A stretch of 64,000 bases of DNA from Neglectibacter timonensis (GCF_900048895.1 NZ_LT160639.1:5001-69000), one strand, 5' to 3'. Positions 42,701 through 52,180 are shown, numbered from the stretch's first letter. Notes: a model not told the origin generated them from the sequence alone. Program-made: numbers and translations.

Positions 42701-43654
42701 TTGACACGTCGATCTCAGCCAAATAATATACCAGAAGATATTCGTCAATCTCTAGTTGATTTGTTGGTTAACTTTTCAGAGGAACTAAAGCAGGACAATC
42801 TAAGAGCCAAGGTAGTTGCGCTAGTGCCGGCGTTTCACAAACTCAGAGATTTGGGTAGCTCGTTAATTTCGCCCGACGAAGCACCATCAGCGAGGGATCG
42901 CATTATAGCCTATCTTCAACAATATCCTCAAACAGTCATTGATGGGGATGAACTCATGGTGGTATCGGGAATAAGTGAGTGGGCACGGCGTGTCAGAGAA
43001 TTACGGATACAATTCGGGTGGTGGATATACTCAGGGGTAACCTTTAGGCAAATGGCTCAAAATCCCGATGACATTTTTGCATTTGAAGCTATTGGCATTG
43101 ATCCATTAAGAATTAAGCCGGATCAATATGTGCTGATGCGTACTGAACAGGATAAGGAGGCCGCACTTCGATGGAATATTCTCAATGAAATCCGCAGAAA
43201 GAAGATAGCTACTAAGGATAAACTCATTGAGTATTTTAGAAAAAATGTTGGTGCCCAGGTCACTGGAGAAGAATTGAGTTATCTAGCTAGCAACACAAAA
43301 GAATGGGCACGCCGGGTAAGAGAATTGCGTACAGAGGAAGGCTGGCCGATAGTAACTAAAAATACGGGCCGAGAGGATTTACCTGTTGGGGTTTATGTCT
43401 TAGAAGAAGATAGACAGGCGCCCCCGCATGATAGAAAGATACCGGACCCTGTGCGTGTGGCAGTACTGGAACGAGATCATTTTTCTTGTGTGCGTTGTGG
43501 CTGGAACCGAGATATGCTGTCAAAAGATGACCCGAGAAAGATGTTGGAGCTTCATCACAAAAAGCACCATGCAGATGGAGGAGACAACACAGAAGAAAAT
43601 TTAGAGACTTTGTGCAACGTATGCCATGATGATGAGCACCGCGAAGATAGATAA
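42701..43654 (+). CDS. HNH endonuclease with duplicated winged-helix-like units
   Basis: 317 aa. The C-terminal HNH (about 240-315) reads VLERDHFSCVRCGWNRD, LELHHKKHHADGGDNTEENL and CNVCHDDEH, with two zinc-binding Cys pairs. Two similar units precede it: one near 60-110 ending SEWARRVRELRIQFGWWI, one near 160-225 ending KEWARRVRELRTEEGWPI. These look like tandem DNA-reading winged helices. TTG at 42701 has AAGGTG upstream. Probably the restriction enzyme matching the methyltransferase. Confidence 0.85.
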   Translation: MTRRSQPNNIPEDIRQSLVDLLVNFSEELKQDNLRAKVVALVPAFHKLRDLGSSLISPDEAPSARDRIIAYLQQYPQTVIDGDELMVVSGISEWARRVRELRIQFGWWIYSGVTFRQMAQNPDDIFAFEAIGIDPLRIKPDQYVLMRTEQDKEAALRWNILNEIRRKKIATKDKLIEYFRKNVGAQVTGEELSYLASNTKEWARRVRELRTEEGWPIVTKNTGREDLPVGVYVLEEDRQAPPHDRKIPDPVRVAVLERDHFSCVRCGWNRDMLSKDDPRKMLELHHKKHHADGGDNTEENLETLCNVCHDDEHREDR

Positions 43655-43666
43655 AATAATAAATAC

Positions 43667-43698
43667 AACGCCGCCCTATGGAGACTATGGGCGGCGTT
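43667..43698. repeat. parB-leader hairpin, copy 3 (loop inverted)
   Basis: AACGCCGCCC/GGGCGGCGTT followed by GACATT, as in copy 2, but the loop reads TATGGAGACTAT, the inverse of the other copies. It is the right flank of the restriction module. 43699-43752 has nothing recognised. Confidence 0.7.
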
Positions 43699-43752
43699 GA
43701 CATTTCCAATTTTATAAGGTAGGATAGAGAAAACCTTGATAACAAAGGGCTC

Positions 43753-43871
<119 letters not shown>

Positions 43872-43878
43872 AGAACAG

Positions 43879-43920
43879 GAAAGCCTTGAAAACACTATGT
43901 TTTCAAGGCTTTCTTTTTTT
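43879..43920 (+). terminator. terminator after attR 2
   Basis: A perfect 15-bp stem (43879-43893 with 43899-43913) with loop ACTAT and a seven-T tail. It may be the native tRNA-Ala terminator. 43921-44055 has no supported gene. Confidence 0.85.
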
Positions 43921-44055
43921 GCGCTCATGGAAAGGTTGACTCCCAACTTCCGCTTTGCCCGAAGAATGTATACCCCCGACTTGTGGCTACCTGCCACGAG
44001 TTTTATGCTTATTCGAAGAAACTCTTCCATTTTCAGGTGATTTTTTGCATGCCCT

Positions 44056-45711
44056 TCAACCGCCGGCTCTTGCAGGCAAGTGAGCAGTATCCCCGTAGCT
44101 CCACTGGACTCGGATTGCTCCGCCTTGTCCCAGCTCGATGCGGGAAATCAGCATATTGGCAATTTCACGTTGCTGATGAAGCGGAAGAGTGTTGAGCTTG
44201 CTTACGTTTGTTTTAATCAGCGTTTTGCGAAGCTCTGAAATCCTGCCCCATTGCGCTTTGCTGCTGCGCTGCTCCTCTTGTACGGCAAGAAGTTCCTGAT
44301 TGAGTGTCATTAATCTGCTTTCCGATCGTTGAATAAGGTCACGGATCAAAACGGAACCAAAGGCACTGGTGCCCTGAAGCACTTGGACGACTTCAGCTTT
44401 CAAGGTTTCCAACGAGATTTGTTCCTGTGCAATTTCTTGCACTAATTTTTCATGCTGGAGTCTGGCAGAGGATGTGTCCGGCGCAGTAACGGAGGAACTC
44501 TCTGAAAACAGGGCTGTTTGGAGCAGTTTTAATACCGTTGCGTCAATAAGCTCAGCAGAATAGCTTCTCTGACCATCGCAGGGATGCAGGGTACTCTTAT
44601 TGATGCAAATGTACTTTAGACGATGATAAGTAACTTTTGATCCGTCCTTCTTTATCCTTGTTTTTATATTGCGCGTTACCGTCATACGTTTTCCACAATG
44701 CATACAAAAAAGATGTTCTGAAAGCAAAACGTTTTCTCTGTACTTGGTATCACCGATCGGTGCTTCTAATTTGCTCCGTTCCAATCTGGATTGAGCCATC
44801 AAAAACAGCTTGTCCTCAATGATTTGCAAATGTATAAATCGGTTTGTCTGAATATCGCCGCGCTGCCGGACCCCGGTATAAATTGGGTTTTGCAGCACAT
44901 TCCGTATGCTGGCGCTATTCCATTGGGCTCCGCGTTTGGTACAGCATCCCTCGGAATTGAGTTGAACTGCAATACGGTGTGTGCCCTCCCAGCTGAGCTA
45001 TACCCCCATATTCTTCCATTTCTGGAAGTTTATAGGATACGCTGTATTAAGTTGTCGTAGTTTGCTTGCTCGGCGGGGGCATATAAATTATGACGCTGGC
45101 TCCCGTGCTATACAGTAGAGGTCAAATATTTTTTTTACTACCCGTGACGCCACTGGGTCGATTATCAGGTCATAGAGCTCATGACCGCGTCTGCTGATTC
45201 GGCCCATTCGGCATAGCTGGTAACCATAGGGCGCAGTTCCTCCTACAAAGCCGTACTCTTGGAATAACTGATCCATCCGTGCCTTGGTGCGAATAGAAGT
45301 TTTGAGACTTTCACCAGAAGATTGCCAGAAGCGTATATAATTGAGCAACTTGTCAATATGGTCATCAAACCGCTGTTCTCCTTCTACCACGCTCCAGACT
45401 TTCACTCCGTTTTTGACGAACCACTCCACCACGAAGGGTGTCTCATCATCCCTGCGGCCCAGTCGGTCAAACATAAAAACAAGCAACACATCAAACCGTT
45501 TTTGAAGCGCAGCGCGTTTTATCTCTTGCAAAGCCTCACGCTGTTCAGCAGATTGCTTGTAGCCGGAAACTCCTCTTTCAGAAAATTCTTCCACGATCTG
45601 CCATCCCTTTTCTGCGGCAAATGCTTGGCACGCCTGCCGCTGCATCGGGATGTCGTTTTTCTCCACTTGACCTATGGTGGATACACGGTAAAGACAATAA
45701 ACTCGTATCAT
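44056..45711 (-). pseudogene. large serine recombinase 2, split by a 114-bp insertion
   Basis: The 5' part (45711 to about 45100) reads MIRVYCLYRVSTIGQVEKND with nucleophile Ser10, VFMFDRLGRRDD, KTSIRTK and APYGYQL. The 3' part (44985 to 44056) reads GTHRIAVQLNSEG, QWNSASIRNVLQNPIYTGV, the zinc ribbon LFCMHCGKRM and a coiled coil. Between lie 114 nt that stop the frame after AREPAS. Deleting one GGGAG plus the insert joins ARE-GTHRIAV and gives one 513-aa frame. ATG at 45711 has GGAGTG. It resembles recombinase 1. Expressed as two pieces it should be inactive. Confidence 0.88.
44986..45104 (-). mobile_element. 114-bp att-derived insertion bounded by GGGAG
   Basis: Read on the minus strand, GGGAG (45104-45100) is followed by CCAGCGTCATAATTTATATG and CCCCC, like the attL arm. 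It ends with 22 nt of the tRNA-Ala 5' half, GGGGGTATAGCTCAGCTGGGAG (45007-44986). The direct repeat is exactly the integrase core. If circularised, its ends would form a tRNA half-GGGAG-arm junction, i.e. an attL. Confidence 0.75.
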
Positions 45712-45881
45712 AAATGTACACTCCTTTCTCCTGACATTCATTAAAAATAGAAGGTGCGGCATTAAGATTTGATGAAAAAAGGAAAGCCACATCTCTTATA
45801 CAGTGCACTTAGAATATCCTATTCCCAGAAATCTGTAGCCAGGGCAAGCCACTCTTGGAAATATGCCTTTGTGCATTCAAC

Positions 45882-45930
45882 AAAGGAGCCGCTGCAAAAT
45901 ATAAATTCTGCAGCGGCTCCTTTTGCATGC
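45882..45930. terminator. terminator between element and ptsI
   Basis: AAAGGAGCCGCTGCA (45882-45896) pairs perfectly with TGCAGCGGCTCCTTT (45909-45923). It lies downstream of ptsI on the minus strand. 45712-45881 holds no supported gene. Confidence 0.75.
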
Positions 45931-45956
45931 CTTTTTCATTTTAGGATCAGACCACA

Positions 45957-47672
45957 TCAACCGCGCCTGTGCTTTTCCAGAAGCTCCCGCACCTCACGCT
46001 CCGTTCCCAGCGAAAACGCCTCCTCTGTCAACGCGTCTGCCTCTGGCAGAGCCCACAGAGAAATGGCGCGGCGAATGCTGAGAACAGAGGAGGGCGGGAC
46101 GCTGAAGGTATCCAGCCCAAGCGACAAAAGCACCGGCGTCAGAAGCGGATCCGACGCTGCCTCGCCGCACATTCCCACCTGGATTCCCGCTTCTTTAGCG
46201 CAATGCACCGCACGTCTGATAGACCGGAGTACTGCAGGATCACAATAAGAATAAAACTCGGCAACTTTTGGATTCCCCCGATCCACCGATAAAACATACT
46301 GGGTTAAGTCATTGGTTCCAATACTGAAAAAATCCGTCTCTGCTGCAAGTCTATCCGCCATGACAACTGCGGCAGCCGTTTCAATCATAACACCCAGACG
46401 GATTTCGCTGCTGAACTGCCGTCCTTCCTCCCGCAATTCCTGGGCAGCCCATTCCAGCTGCACTTTTACCGCCCGTATCTCTTCCAAGCTGGTGATAAAA
46501 GGAATCAGGATGCTTACTTCCCCAAACGCCGCCGCACGCAGGATTGCCTTCAGCTGAATCCGGAACATTTCCTTTTTCCGCAGGGAAATCCGGATCGCAC
46601 GGCACCCCAAAAAAGGATTTTCCTCATTTCCAAAGTCGAGATATGGAACTTCCTTATCTCCGCCTACATCCAGCGTACGGATAGTGACAGGTTTTCCGCC
46701 CGCGGCCAGCACAGTTTTGCGATAAGCTTCAAACTGTGCTTCCTCTCCCGGCGGCGCCTTCTGATCCAGATAGAGGAATTCCGAGCGGAGCAGGCCTACC
46801 CCATCCGCACCAAACTCCGCTGCCCGCTTTGTTTCCTCCGGTCCGCCCACATTGGCGGCCAGACGTACCTGCATTCCATCAGCGGTTTCTGTTTTCCGGC
46901 CTGTGAACTGCTTGAGCGCCACACGTTCTTTCAAATCATCCGCCCGCATGAGCCGATAAAAGGAGAGCTCCTCTTCATCCGGAGAAAGCACCACACGGCC
47001 CTGCAAACCATCCACCACAATTAATTCTCCATTCTTCAATCCTTCCGCGGGCAGGTCAACCCCCAGCACAGCCGGAATTTCCAGAGCCCTGGCCAGAATT
47101 GCACTGTGTGAGGTCTTCCCTCCTTTCCGTGTTACAATCCCTACTATAAGATTGGGATCAATGCAGGCTGTCACCGACGGCGTCAACTCCTCCGCAGCCA
47201 GGACGGTGCCCGGTTCTAACCCGGAAAGATCTGTCTCCGATACATCCAGAAGCAGCCGCAGCATGCTGTCTCTCACATCCCGCAGATCAGCTGCACGCTG
47301 TTTGACAAGTTCGTCCCCCGAATTTGAAAATAGGGACAGGAATACACTGCAGACTGCATCCAACGCTGCCTCAGCACACTGGTTTGAAGAAATGCGCCCC
47401 TCCACCTGACCATGTATGTAAGGATCCTGAATCATCATGATATGAGTGCGGATTATCTCTGCCTGTTCCTCCCCCACTGTAGCTGCCACAAGCCTTGCCC
47501 GCGCCTCAGTATCGGCGCAGAAGCGGTCTACAGCCTGCCGGTAACGCTGCAACTCCATTTGTGTGTCCGCCACATGCCGGGCATGAAAGCGCAGTTCTCT
47601 TTCCCGATACCAAAAAACCTTCCCAACCCCGATTCCCGGGGAAGCAGCCACTCCCTTCCATACGGTTTTCAT
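45957..47672 (-). CDS. ptsI: PTS enzyme I (phosphoenolpyruvate-protein phosphotransferase)
   Basis: 571 aa, cytoplasmic. It transfers phosphate from PEP to HPr, the first step of the sugar PTS. Phosphohistidine His189 lies in RKGGKTSHSAILARAL, the same number as in E. coli. The PEP-binding barrel has LLRSEFLYLD, FRIQLKAILRA, FSIGTNDLTQYVLSVDRGN and MCGEAASD. ATG at 47672; the frame continues back across the HPr stop. ptsH lies immediately upstream, the normal operon in reversed order from B. subtilis only in spacing. Confidence 0.96.
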   Translation of the reverse strand: MKTVWKGVAASPGIGVGKVFWYRERELRFHARHVADTQMELQRYRQAVDRFCADTEARARLVAATVGEEQAEIIRTHIMMIQDPYIHGQVEGRISSNQCAEAALDAVCSVFLSLFSNSGDELVKQRAADLRDVRDSMLRLLLDVSETDLSGLEPGTVLAAEELTPSVTACIDPNLIVGIVTRKGGKTSHSAILARALEIPAVLGVDLPAEGLKNGELIVVDGLQGRVVLSPDEEELSFYRLMRADDLKERVALKQFTGRKTETADGMQVRLAANVGGPEETKRAAEFGADGVGLLRSEFLYLDQKAPPGEEAQFEAYRKTVLAAGGKPVTIRTLDVGGDKEVPYLDFGNEENPFLGCRAIRISLRKKEMFRIQLKAILRAAAFGEVSILIPFITSLEEIRAVKVQLEWAAQELREEGRQFSSEIRLGVMIETAAAVVMADRLAAETDFFSIGTNDLTQYVLSVDRGNPKVAEFYSYCDPAVLRSIRRAVHCAKEAGIQVGMCGEAASDPLLTPVLLSLGLDTFSVPPSSVLSIRRAISLWALPEADALTEEAFSLGTEREVRELLEKHRRG

Positions 47673-47691
47673 CTTTGCGTCATCTCCGTTT

Positions 47692-47958
47692 CTAAGTTTC
47701 ACCCAAACCGGATTTTACCAATTCCAACGCTTTTTTCAGCGCGGCCCCCTCATCAGGTCCGCTGCACTGAATCTCAATTTCTTCGCCGCATTTGATGCAT
47801 GCGGCAATCAGGCTCATAATACTTTTTCCGTTCAGCATTCCGCCGCGAAAGCCCACCTTCACTTCGCTGGAAAACAGGCCCATCTCCGTAGAAAAAAATC
47901 CGGCGGGCCGCACATGAAAGCCGGACCGATTGACAACCTTCACCTTACCAGTTACCAT
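47692..47958 (-). CDS. ptsH: HPr family phosphocarrier protein
   Basis: 88 aa. PTS His15 lies in NRSGFHVRPAGFF, and the regulatory Ser46 in LNGKSIMSLIAA, both at the standard numbers. HPr carries phosphate from enzyme I to sugar permeases; Ser46 phosphorylation by HPr kinase gives carbon catabolite control in Firmicutes. The GFHVRPAGFF segment deviates from the usual GxHARPA, so a specialised HPr is possible. ATG at 47958 has AAAGG upstream. ptsI starts 19 nt after its stop. Confidence 0.9.
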   Translation of the reverse strand: MVTGKVKVVNRSGFHVRPAGFFSTEMGLFSSEVKVGFRGGMLNGKSIMSLIAACIKCGEEIEIQCSGPDEGAALKKALELVKSGLGET

Positions 47959-48051
47959 TCGCATCAAACCTTTCTGCATACAGTTTTTCTGAACTGTGTC
48001 TCCCGCCCCCGCTTGGCGGCAGAACTGTCCCCATTATATGTATGTGGCCTT

Positions 48052-49785
48052 TCAGGCCGGATTGACAAACAGAGTTTTATACGCCTTATAAATTACCATA
48101 CCGGGTTTGGATCCCTGCGGTTTACTCACATTGCGAATTTCCGTATAATCTACCGGTACCAGGGAAGAATCCTTGGCTTTACTGTGCTGCGCCGCCAGTA
48201 CGGCAGCCTCCGTCATCGCGGTCTCCGTAGGCTTTTTCCCATCGGTCACCAGCACTGTATGGGAACCCGGGATGTTCTTGGTATGAAACCAAATATCATT
48301 ATTGTTGGCTGTTTTCAAGGTAAGCCTGTCATTCTGCCGGTTATTGCGGCCAACTAAAACCGTGAATCCATCGGAAGTTTGAAAGGTAAGGGGAGCGCTG
48401 ACTGCAGCTGGCTTTTCCTTTTTGCTTCGCAGCTTACGGATATATCCCTGTTCCATCAACTCGGCCCGTATTTCACCCAGATCCTGCGAGGTGGCTGCGC
48501 GGGAAAGAGCCTCAAATACGCTGTCCAGATAGATAATCTCATCTTGAGCAATTTCAATTTGCTCCGTCAGCTTTTCTTCCGCAGTTTTCGCTTTGCGGTA
48601 TTCCTTATAGTATTTCTGCGCATTCTGAGAAGCTGTCAGCGCCGGATACAGCTTTATCTGAAGGAGCGGAGTCCCCTCCTCATAAAAGTTCGGCAGATCC
48701 GCCTTATCTGCACCTTTGGGGATCGTATAAAGATTTGCGCTGATCAGGTCTCCCGCAATCCGAAGTTCATCCCGCTGCGCGCACTGCATCAGTTCCGCCT
48801 TTTGGGCGTTTATTTTCCGAGAGAGGCGTTCCGAGGCATTCGAGAGAAGACGAAGCAAATCCTGCTCCCGGGCACGCATCCTTTCCAATTGATCCTTTTC
48901 CAGATAAAAGCGGTCCAGCAATTCAGAAAAACTCTTTTCTTCATAGACAATCGCCGCAGTACCATACTGCTGAATATCCAAGAAAGAGAAATCCAACGGT
49001 TTTTTCTGGCGGTTAACCGCCAGATAGGGGGATCCGTCTACCCTTTCCACCGTATCCTTCAGCTTTTGGCAGAAATACCCCAACCTGAAATACTGCTCCT
49101 CATCCATCTGACGGACGGCAAGATCCTTCCCGCGTCCCACGCGATGCTCTATTTCCCTGCAAACAATAGGAGACACTCCCTGCAGTACGGAAAGCAATGC
49201 CTTTGACAGGGCCGCATCTCCCGGCAAAGCCTTGACAGCGGCTACCACCTCCGAGTTGGAAGCATTCAGCAGGCAAAGTTTTTCCTGGGGAGGCGGCAGC
49301 TGATAGGCGACTCCCGGCAGCACCAGGCGCTGCGAGGACATCTCCGCATCCACCCGTTTCAAGGCGTCCACAATTTTGCCGTTTTCATCGGTAAGTATCA
49401 CATTGCTGTACCGCCCCATAATTTCCATAGTCAAGGTGAGTACTACATGGTCTCCCAGTTCGTTAACCGCATCGAAGTCAAAATGCAGAAGCCGTTCCAG
49501 TTCCGGCTGCCGGATTTCGAGAAGCTTTGCCCCCTGCAGCTTCTTTCGCAGCAGCATGCAGAGCATGGGCGGCTGTTTCGGGTTTTCTAACGCCACCGAG
49601 GTAAAATGGACGCGGGCGCTGTTGGCCCGAGCAGACAGCAGCACCTTATAGGCACTTTCCCTGGTGCGGAAGGCTATCACCAGTTCTTCCCTGTTCGGCT
49701 GATGGATTTTATCCACCCTGCCTCCAATCAGCTTTTCTTCCAATTCCCTTTTCAAATGCCGTAAAAAGATGCCGTCCAAAGCCAT
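48052..49785 (-). CDS. rqcH: ribosome quality-control factor RqcH (NFACT family)
   Basis: 577 aa, formerly annotated as a fibronectin-binding protein. RqcH binds stalled 50S-peptidyl-tRNA complexes and adds C-terminal alanine tails; tRNA-Ala is its substrate. NFACT-N begins MALDGIFLRHLKRELEEKLI with GGRVDKIHQPNREELV. The central coiled coil spans about 280-430. The C-terminal NFACT-R domain has FTVLVGRNNRQNDRLTLKTA, NDIWFHTKNIPGSHTVL and a KPGMVIYKAYKTLFV end. ATG has AAAGGATC. Confidence 0.93.
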   Translation of the reverse strand: MALDGIFLRHLKRELEEKLIGGRVDKIHQPNREELVIAFRTRESAYKVLLSARANSARVHFTSVALENPKQPPMLCMLLRKKLQGAKLLEIRQPELERLLHFDFDAVNELGDHVVLTLTMEIMGRYSNVILTDENGKIVDALKRVDAEMSSQRLVLPGVAYQLPPPQEKLCLLNASNSEVVAAVKALPGDAALSKALLSVLQGVSPIVCREIEHRVGRGKDLAVRQMDEEQYFRLGYFCQKLKDTVERVDGSPYLAVNRQKKPLDFSFLDIQQYGTAAIVYEEKSFSELLDRFYLEKDQLERMRAREQDLLRLLSNASERLSRKINAQKAELMQCAQRDELRIAGDLISANLYTIPKGADKADLPNFYEEGTPLLQIKLYPALTASQNAQKYYKEYRKAKTAEEKLTEQIEIAQDEIIYLDSVFEALSRAATSQDLGEIRAELMEQGYIRKLRSKKEKPAAVSAPLTFQTSDGFTVLVGRNNRQNDRLTLKTANNNDIWFHTKNIPGSHTVLVTDGKKPTETAMTEAAVLAAQHSKAKDSSLVPVDYTEIRNVSKPQGSKPGMVIYKAYKTLFVNPA

Positions 49786-49809
49786 AGTTTCTGATCCTTT
49801 CCAGAATAA

Positions 49810-50577
49810 TTACTTCCATCTCATCGGCGGCTGTTCCGCAGACGAGCATATAAATTCCACATTTGGAAACTTTTTCTGCAAGTAGGCCGCCAAAAATGGA
49901 ACCACAGGCCTTTCCGTTTCATAATGCCCCGCTTCCACCGCAGTAATTCCGCGAACTGCAGCCTCCAATGCCTCGTGGTGCTTCAATTCTCCCGTAACAA
50001 AGGCGTCCGCTCCCTGAGCCGCAGCGAAAGAGAGCCCCTCCCCGCCGGCGCCGCTGCACAGGAATACTCTGCGTACAAGACGGCTTCCCGGATGATATTT
50101 TAAACCGGAGGCTTTAAGCTTTTCCTTTACATACCCGGCAAACTCGTCCGGTTCCATAGGCTGTTCCAATTCTCCGCAAAAGACTGCAGCGTTCCTTCCG
50201 GCATCCTCCGCCGGAGTAAATTCACGGAGTCCGAGCGCAGCTGCCAGAGCCGTATTGGTTCCAAACGCCGGGGAAAGGTCCAGATTGGTATGGCAGCAAA
50301 GGGCGGCTATCCCCTTCTCCGCAAGCAAATAGGGTATATCCGCAGAATTCAGACTGCGAAGCGGATGAAAGATCACCGGATGGTGGCTAACTATAAGCTT
50401 GACTTCCAAAGAGCATGCCTCTTCCACCACTTTACGGGTGATATCCAGCGTCAGAAGCACTCTGTCCGTCTTCTCTTTTTTATCCCCTACCAATAGCCCG
50501 ACATTGTCGAAATCCAGGGCGCTGTCAAACGGCGCTATAAGATCTATTGCATCGTAAATGGATCCGATTTCCGCCAT
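49810..50577 (-). CDS. Nif3-like dinuclear metal-centre protein
   Basis: 255 aa of the Nif3/YqfO family, here without the long middle insertion of B. subtilis YqfO. Metal ligands: VSHHPVIFHPLRSL (near residue 65), CCHTNLDLSP (near 100) and, at the end, VEAGHYETERPVV. It is usually paired with trmK, as here; a GTP cyclohydrolase-like role has been proposed but not settled. One nucleotide separates its ATG from the trmK stop. Confidence 0.9.
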   Translation of the reverse strand: MAEIGSIYDAIDLIAPFDSALDFDNVGLLVGDKKEKTDRVLLTLDITRKVVEEACSLEVKLIVSHHPVIFHPLRSLNSADIPYLLAEKGIAALCCHTNLDLSPAFGTNTALAAALGLREFTPAEDAGRNAAVFCGELEQPMEPDEFAGYVKEKLKASGLKYHPGSRLVRRVFLCSGAGGEGLSFAAAQGADAFVTGELKHHEALEAAVRGITAVEAGHYETERPVVPFLAAYLQKKFPNVEFICSSAEQPPMRWK

Positions 50578-50578
50578 T

Positions 50579-51283
50579 TTACGTCTCTCCTTTTTCCCCT
50601 ATGAATTGGATTTCCACAGCCCGAACCAACTCTCGCAGTTTTTCCGCTTCTCTTTCCCTTCCCTCACAGGCGGCGCCAACAGCTCTGTTTTTCAGTTCCC
50701 GCACCACCTTTTCCGCGTACAGCCGGACAGCTGCTGTTCCCGGCGCCAGCTTGCCAAGATAGGGATAGAACGTGTCCGTTTCCGGTTTTGTACTTATGTA
50801 TTGAACGGAAAAGGCTGAATAGACCTTTCCTCCGTCTTCTGCAGCAATCTCTTCCTGCACGGAAAACCCGCTTTCCGCAAGACCTTCGCGCAGCTCCAGA
50901 GTGGAACTCATGGGCTGCAGAATCAGTCGTTTCTCCGGATTTTTCAGCCACTCCGTCTCCTTTACCATCCGCAGCATCAATTCTCCGCCCATACCGGCGA
51001 TCACCACGTCGTCTGCATCCTGAGGCGACAGCGCTTCCAGGCCATCCGACAAAACCAGCGCCAGCTGTTCCGTCACGCCATATTTTTCCGCATTCTTACG
51101 GGCAGCAGCCAACGGCCCCGACCGGATATCGGCTGCTACCGCACGGGGAACGATGCTATTCTTAATCAACCAGATGGGCAGATAGGCATGGTCTGTTCCG
51201 ATATCCGCCATCGGCCTGCCGCTGCGTACCAGCCGGGCACAGGCAGCCAACCTTCCGCCCAGCTGAAAAAGAGGTCTCTCCAT
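50579..51283 (-). CDS. trmK: tRNA (adenine22-N1)-methyltransferase TrmK
   Basis: 234 aa. A Rossmann methyltransferase with SAM-binding ADIGTDHAYLPIWLI, ARKNAEKYG, VLSDGLEAL and VIAGMGGELMLRMV, followed by a C-terminal coiled coil. TrmK makes m1A22 in tRNA-Ser and tRNA-Tyr. ATG at 51283 has GGGGGA 7 nt upstream; the earlier in-frame ATG lacks a site. Confidence 0.92.
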   Translation of the reverse strand: MERPLFQLGGRLAACARLVRSGRPMADIGTDHAYLPIWLIKNSIVPRAVAADIRSGPLAAARKNAEKYGVTEQLALVLSDGLEALSPQDADDVVIAGMGGELMLRMVKETEWLKNPEKRLILQPMSSTLELREGLAESGFSVQEEIAAEDGGKVYSAFSVQYISTKPETDTFYPYLGKLAPGTAAVRLYAEKVVRELKNRAVGAACEGREREAEKLRELVRAVEIQFIGEKGET

Positions 51284-51358
51284 TCCCGATTCCCCCATAA
51301 AAAGTCTGCTGCCGCACGACGTTAGCCGGGCGGCAGCTCCTGTCTCAATCTATTGTGC

Positions 51359-51562
51359 TCACTTATCCTGCAGATGAGCATTGATTTTCTTGACCAGCTC
51401 GTCCGGGTCTACGCCGTGAACCGCACAAGCCTGTTCCAGAGATTCCCCCCGGGCAGAAGGACAGCCCAGGCAATGCATTCCCATCTCCAAGAAGAAAGGC
51501 GCCGTAGAGCCGTCGAGATCCAGAATATCGCCAATGATCGTGTCTTTTGTGATCGCCGCCAT
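51359..51562 (-). CDS. DUF1858 domain protein
   Basis: 67 aa. It has the hybrid-cluster-protein-like N-terminal fold TKDTIIGDILDLDGSTAPFF with the CLGC pair in GMHCLGCPSARGESLEQA and a helical end. Members of this family (often ScdA- or HCP-associated) may bind metal; function unknown. ATG at 51562 has GGAGG 9 nt upstream. Confidence 0.85.
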   Translation of the reverse strand: MAAITKDTIIGDILDLDGSTAPFFLEMGMHCLGCPSARGESLEQACAVHGVDPDELVKKINAHLQDK

Positions 51563-51785
51563 ACTCAATTCCTCCAATCAAAAATAATATGTAATATTAT
51601 AATACCCTGAAGCGATTCCTGCAATACAGAAATCCTCAAATTTCAATGATTGACAATAAAATTTGCCCGGCCGACCGCAGGCCAACCACAACAAACCGCC
51701 AATTTTTCAAAAGAAATCAGCGCACTCGTTTTCGGAAAAGCCAACGCCCTGCCGGGACACATTTTGCAATATGAGGAGACGATGC

Positions 51786-52067
51786 TTACATCTGTTCTTC
51801 CTTCATACGGGCAAAGCACTCACTGCAATAGACGGGCCGGTCTTCCCGGGGCTTAAAGGGAACAGTGGCTTCCTTTCCACAGGATGCGCAGACAGCCGTA
51901 TACATTTCACGTTCGGGCCTTGCGGAATTTTTGCGGGCATCGCGGCATTCCTTGCAGCGCTGCGGTTCGTTTACAAAGCCCTTGGCAGCATAAAACTCCT
52001 GCTCGCCGGCTGTAAACACAAATTCTTTGCCGCATTCCTTGCAGATGAGAGTCTTGTCTTCGTACAT
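51786..52067 (-). CDS. zinc-ribbon protein
   Basis: 93 aa with two CxxC pairs in the first half (LICKECGKEF and RCKECRDAR) and two in the second (AVCASCGKEATVPFKPREDR then YCSECFARM). This is the zinc-ribbon arrangement of the CxxC-x-CxxC (zinc-binding Cys_trpl) family common in Clostridia. The role is unknown, perhaps RNA or protein binding. 51563-51785 holds no supported gene. Confidence 0.85.
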   Translation of the reverse strand: MYEDKTLICKECGKEFVFTAGEQEFYAAKGFVNEPQRCKECRDARKNSARPEREMYTAVCASCGKEATVPFKPREDRPVYCSECFARMKEEQM

Positions 52068-52158
52068 TTGATTTTACCTCGCTTTGAGTTTAGGATTGTT
52101 GCTTCCGGCTGAAATGACACCGTTCTCTGAGACCAGCGACTGCCAGCACGGGGCATAT

Positions 52159-52180
52159 AAAAAGCCTGGCGGCTTTTTTC
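52159..52180 (-). terminator. sigma factor gene terminator
   Basis: AAAAAGCC-TGGC-GGCTTTTT; a short stem that pairs its A run with its T run and touches the sigma factor stop. Confidence 0.7.
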
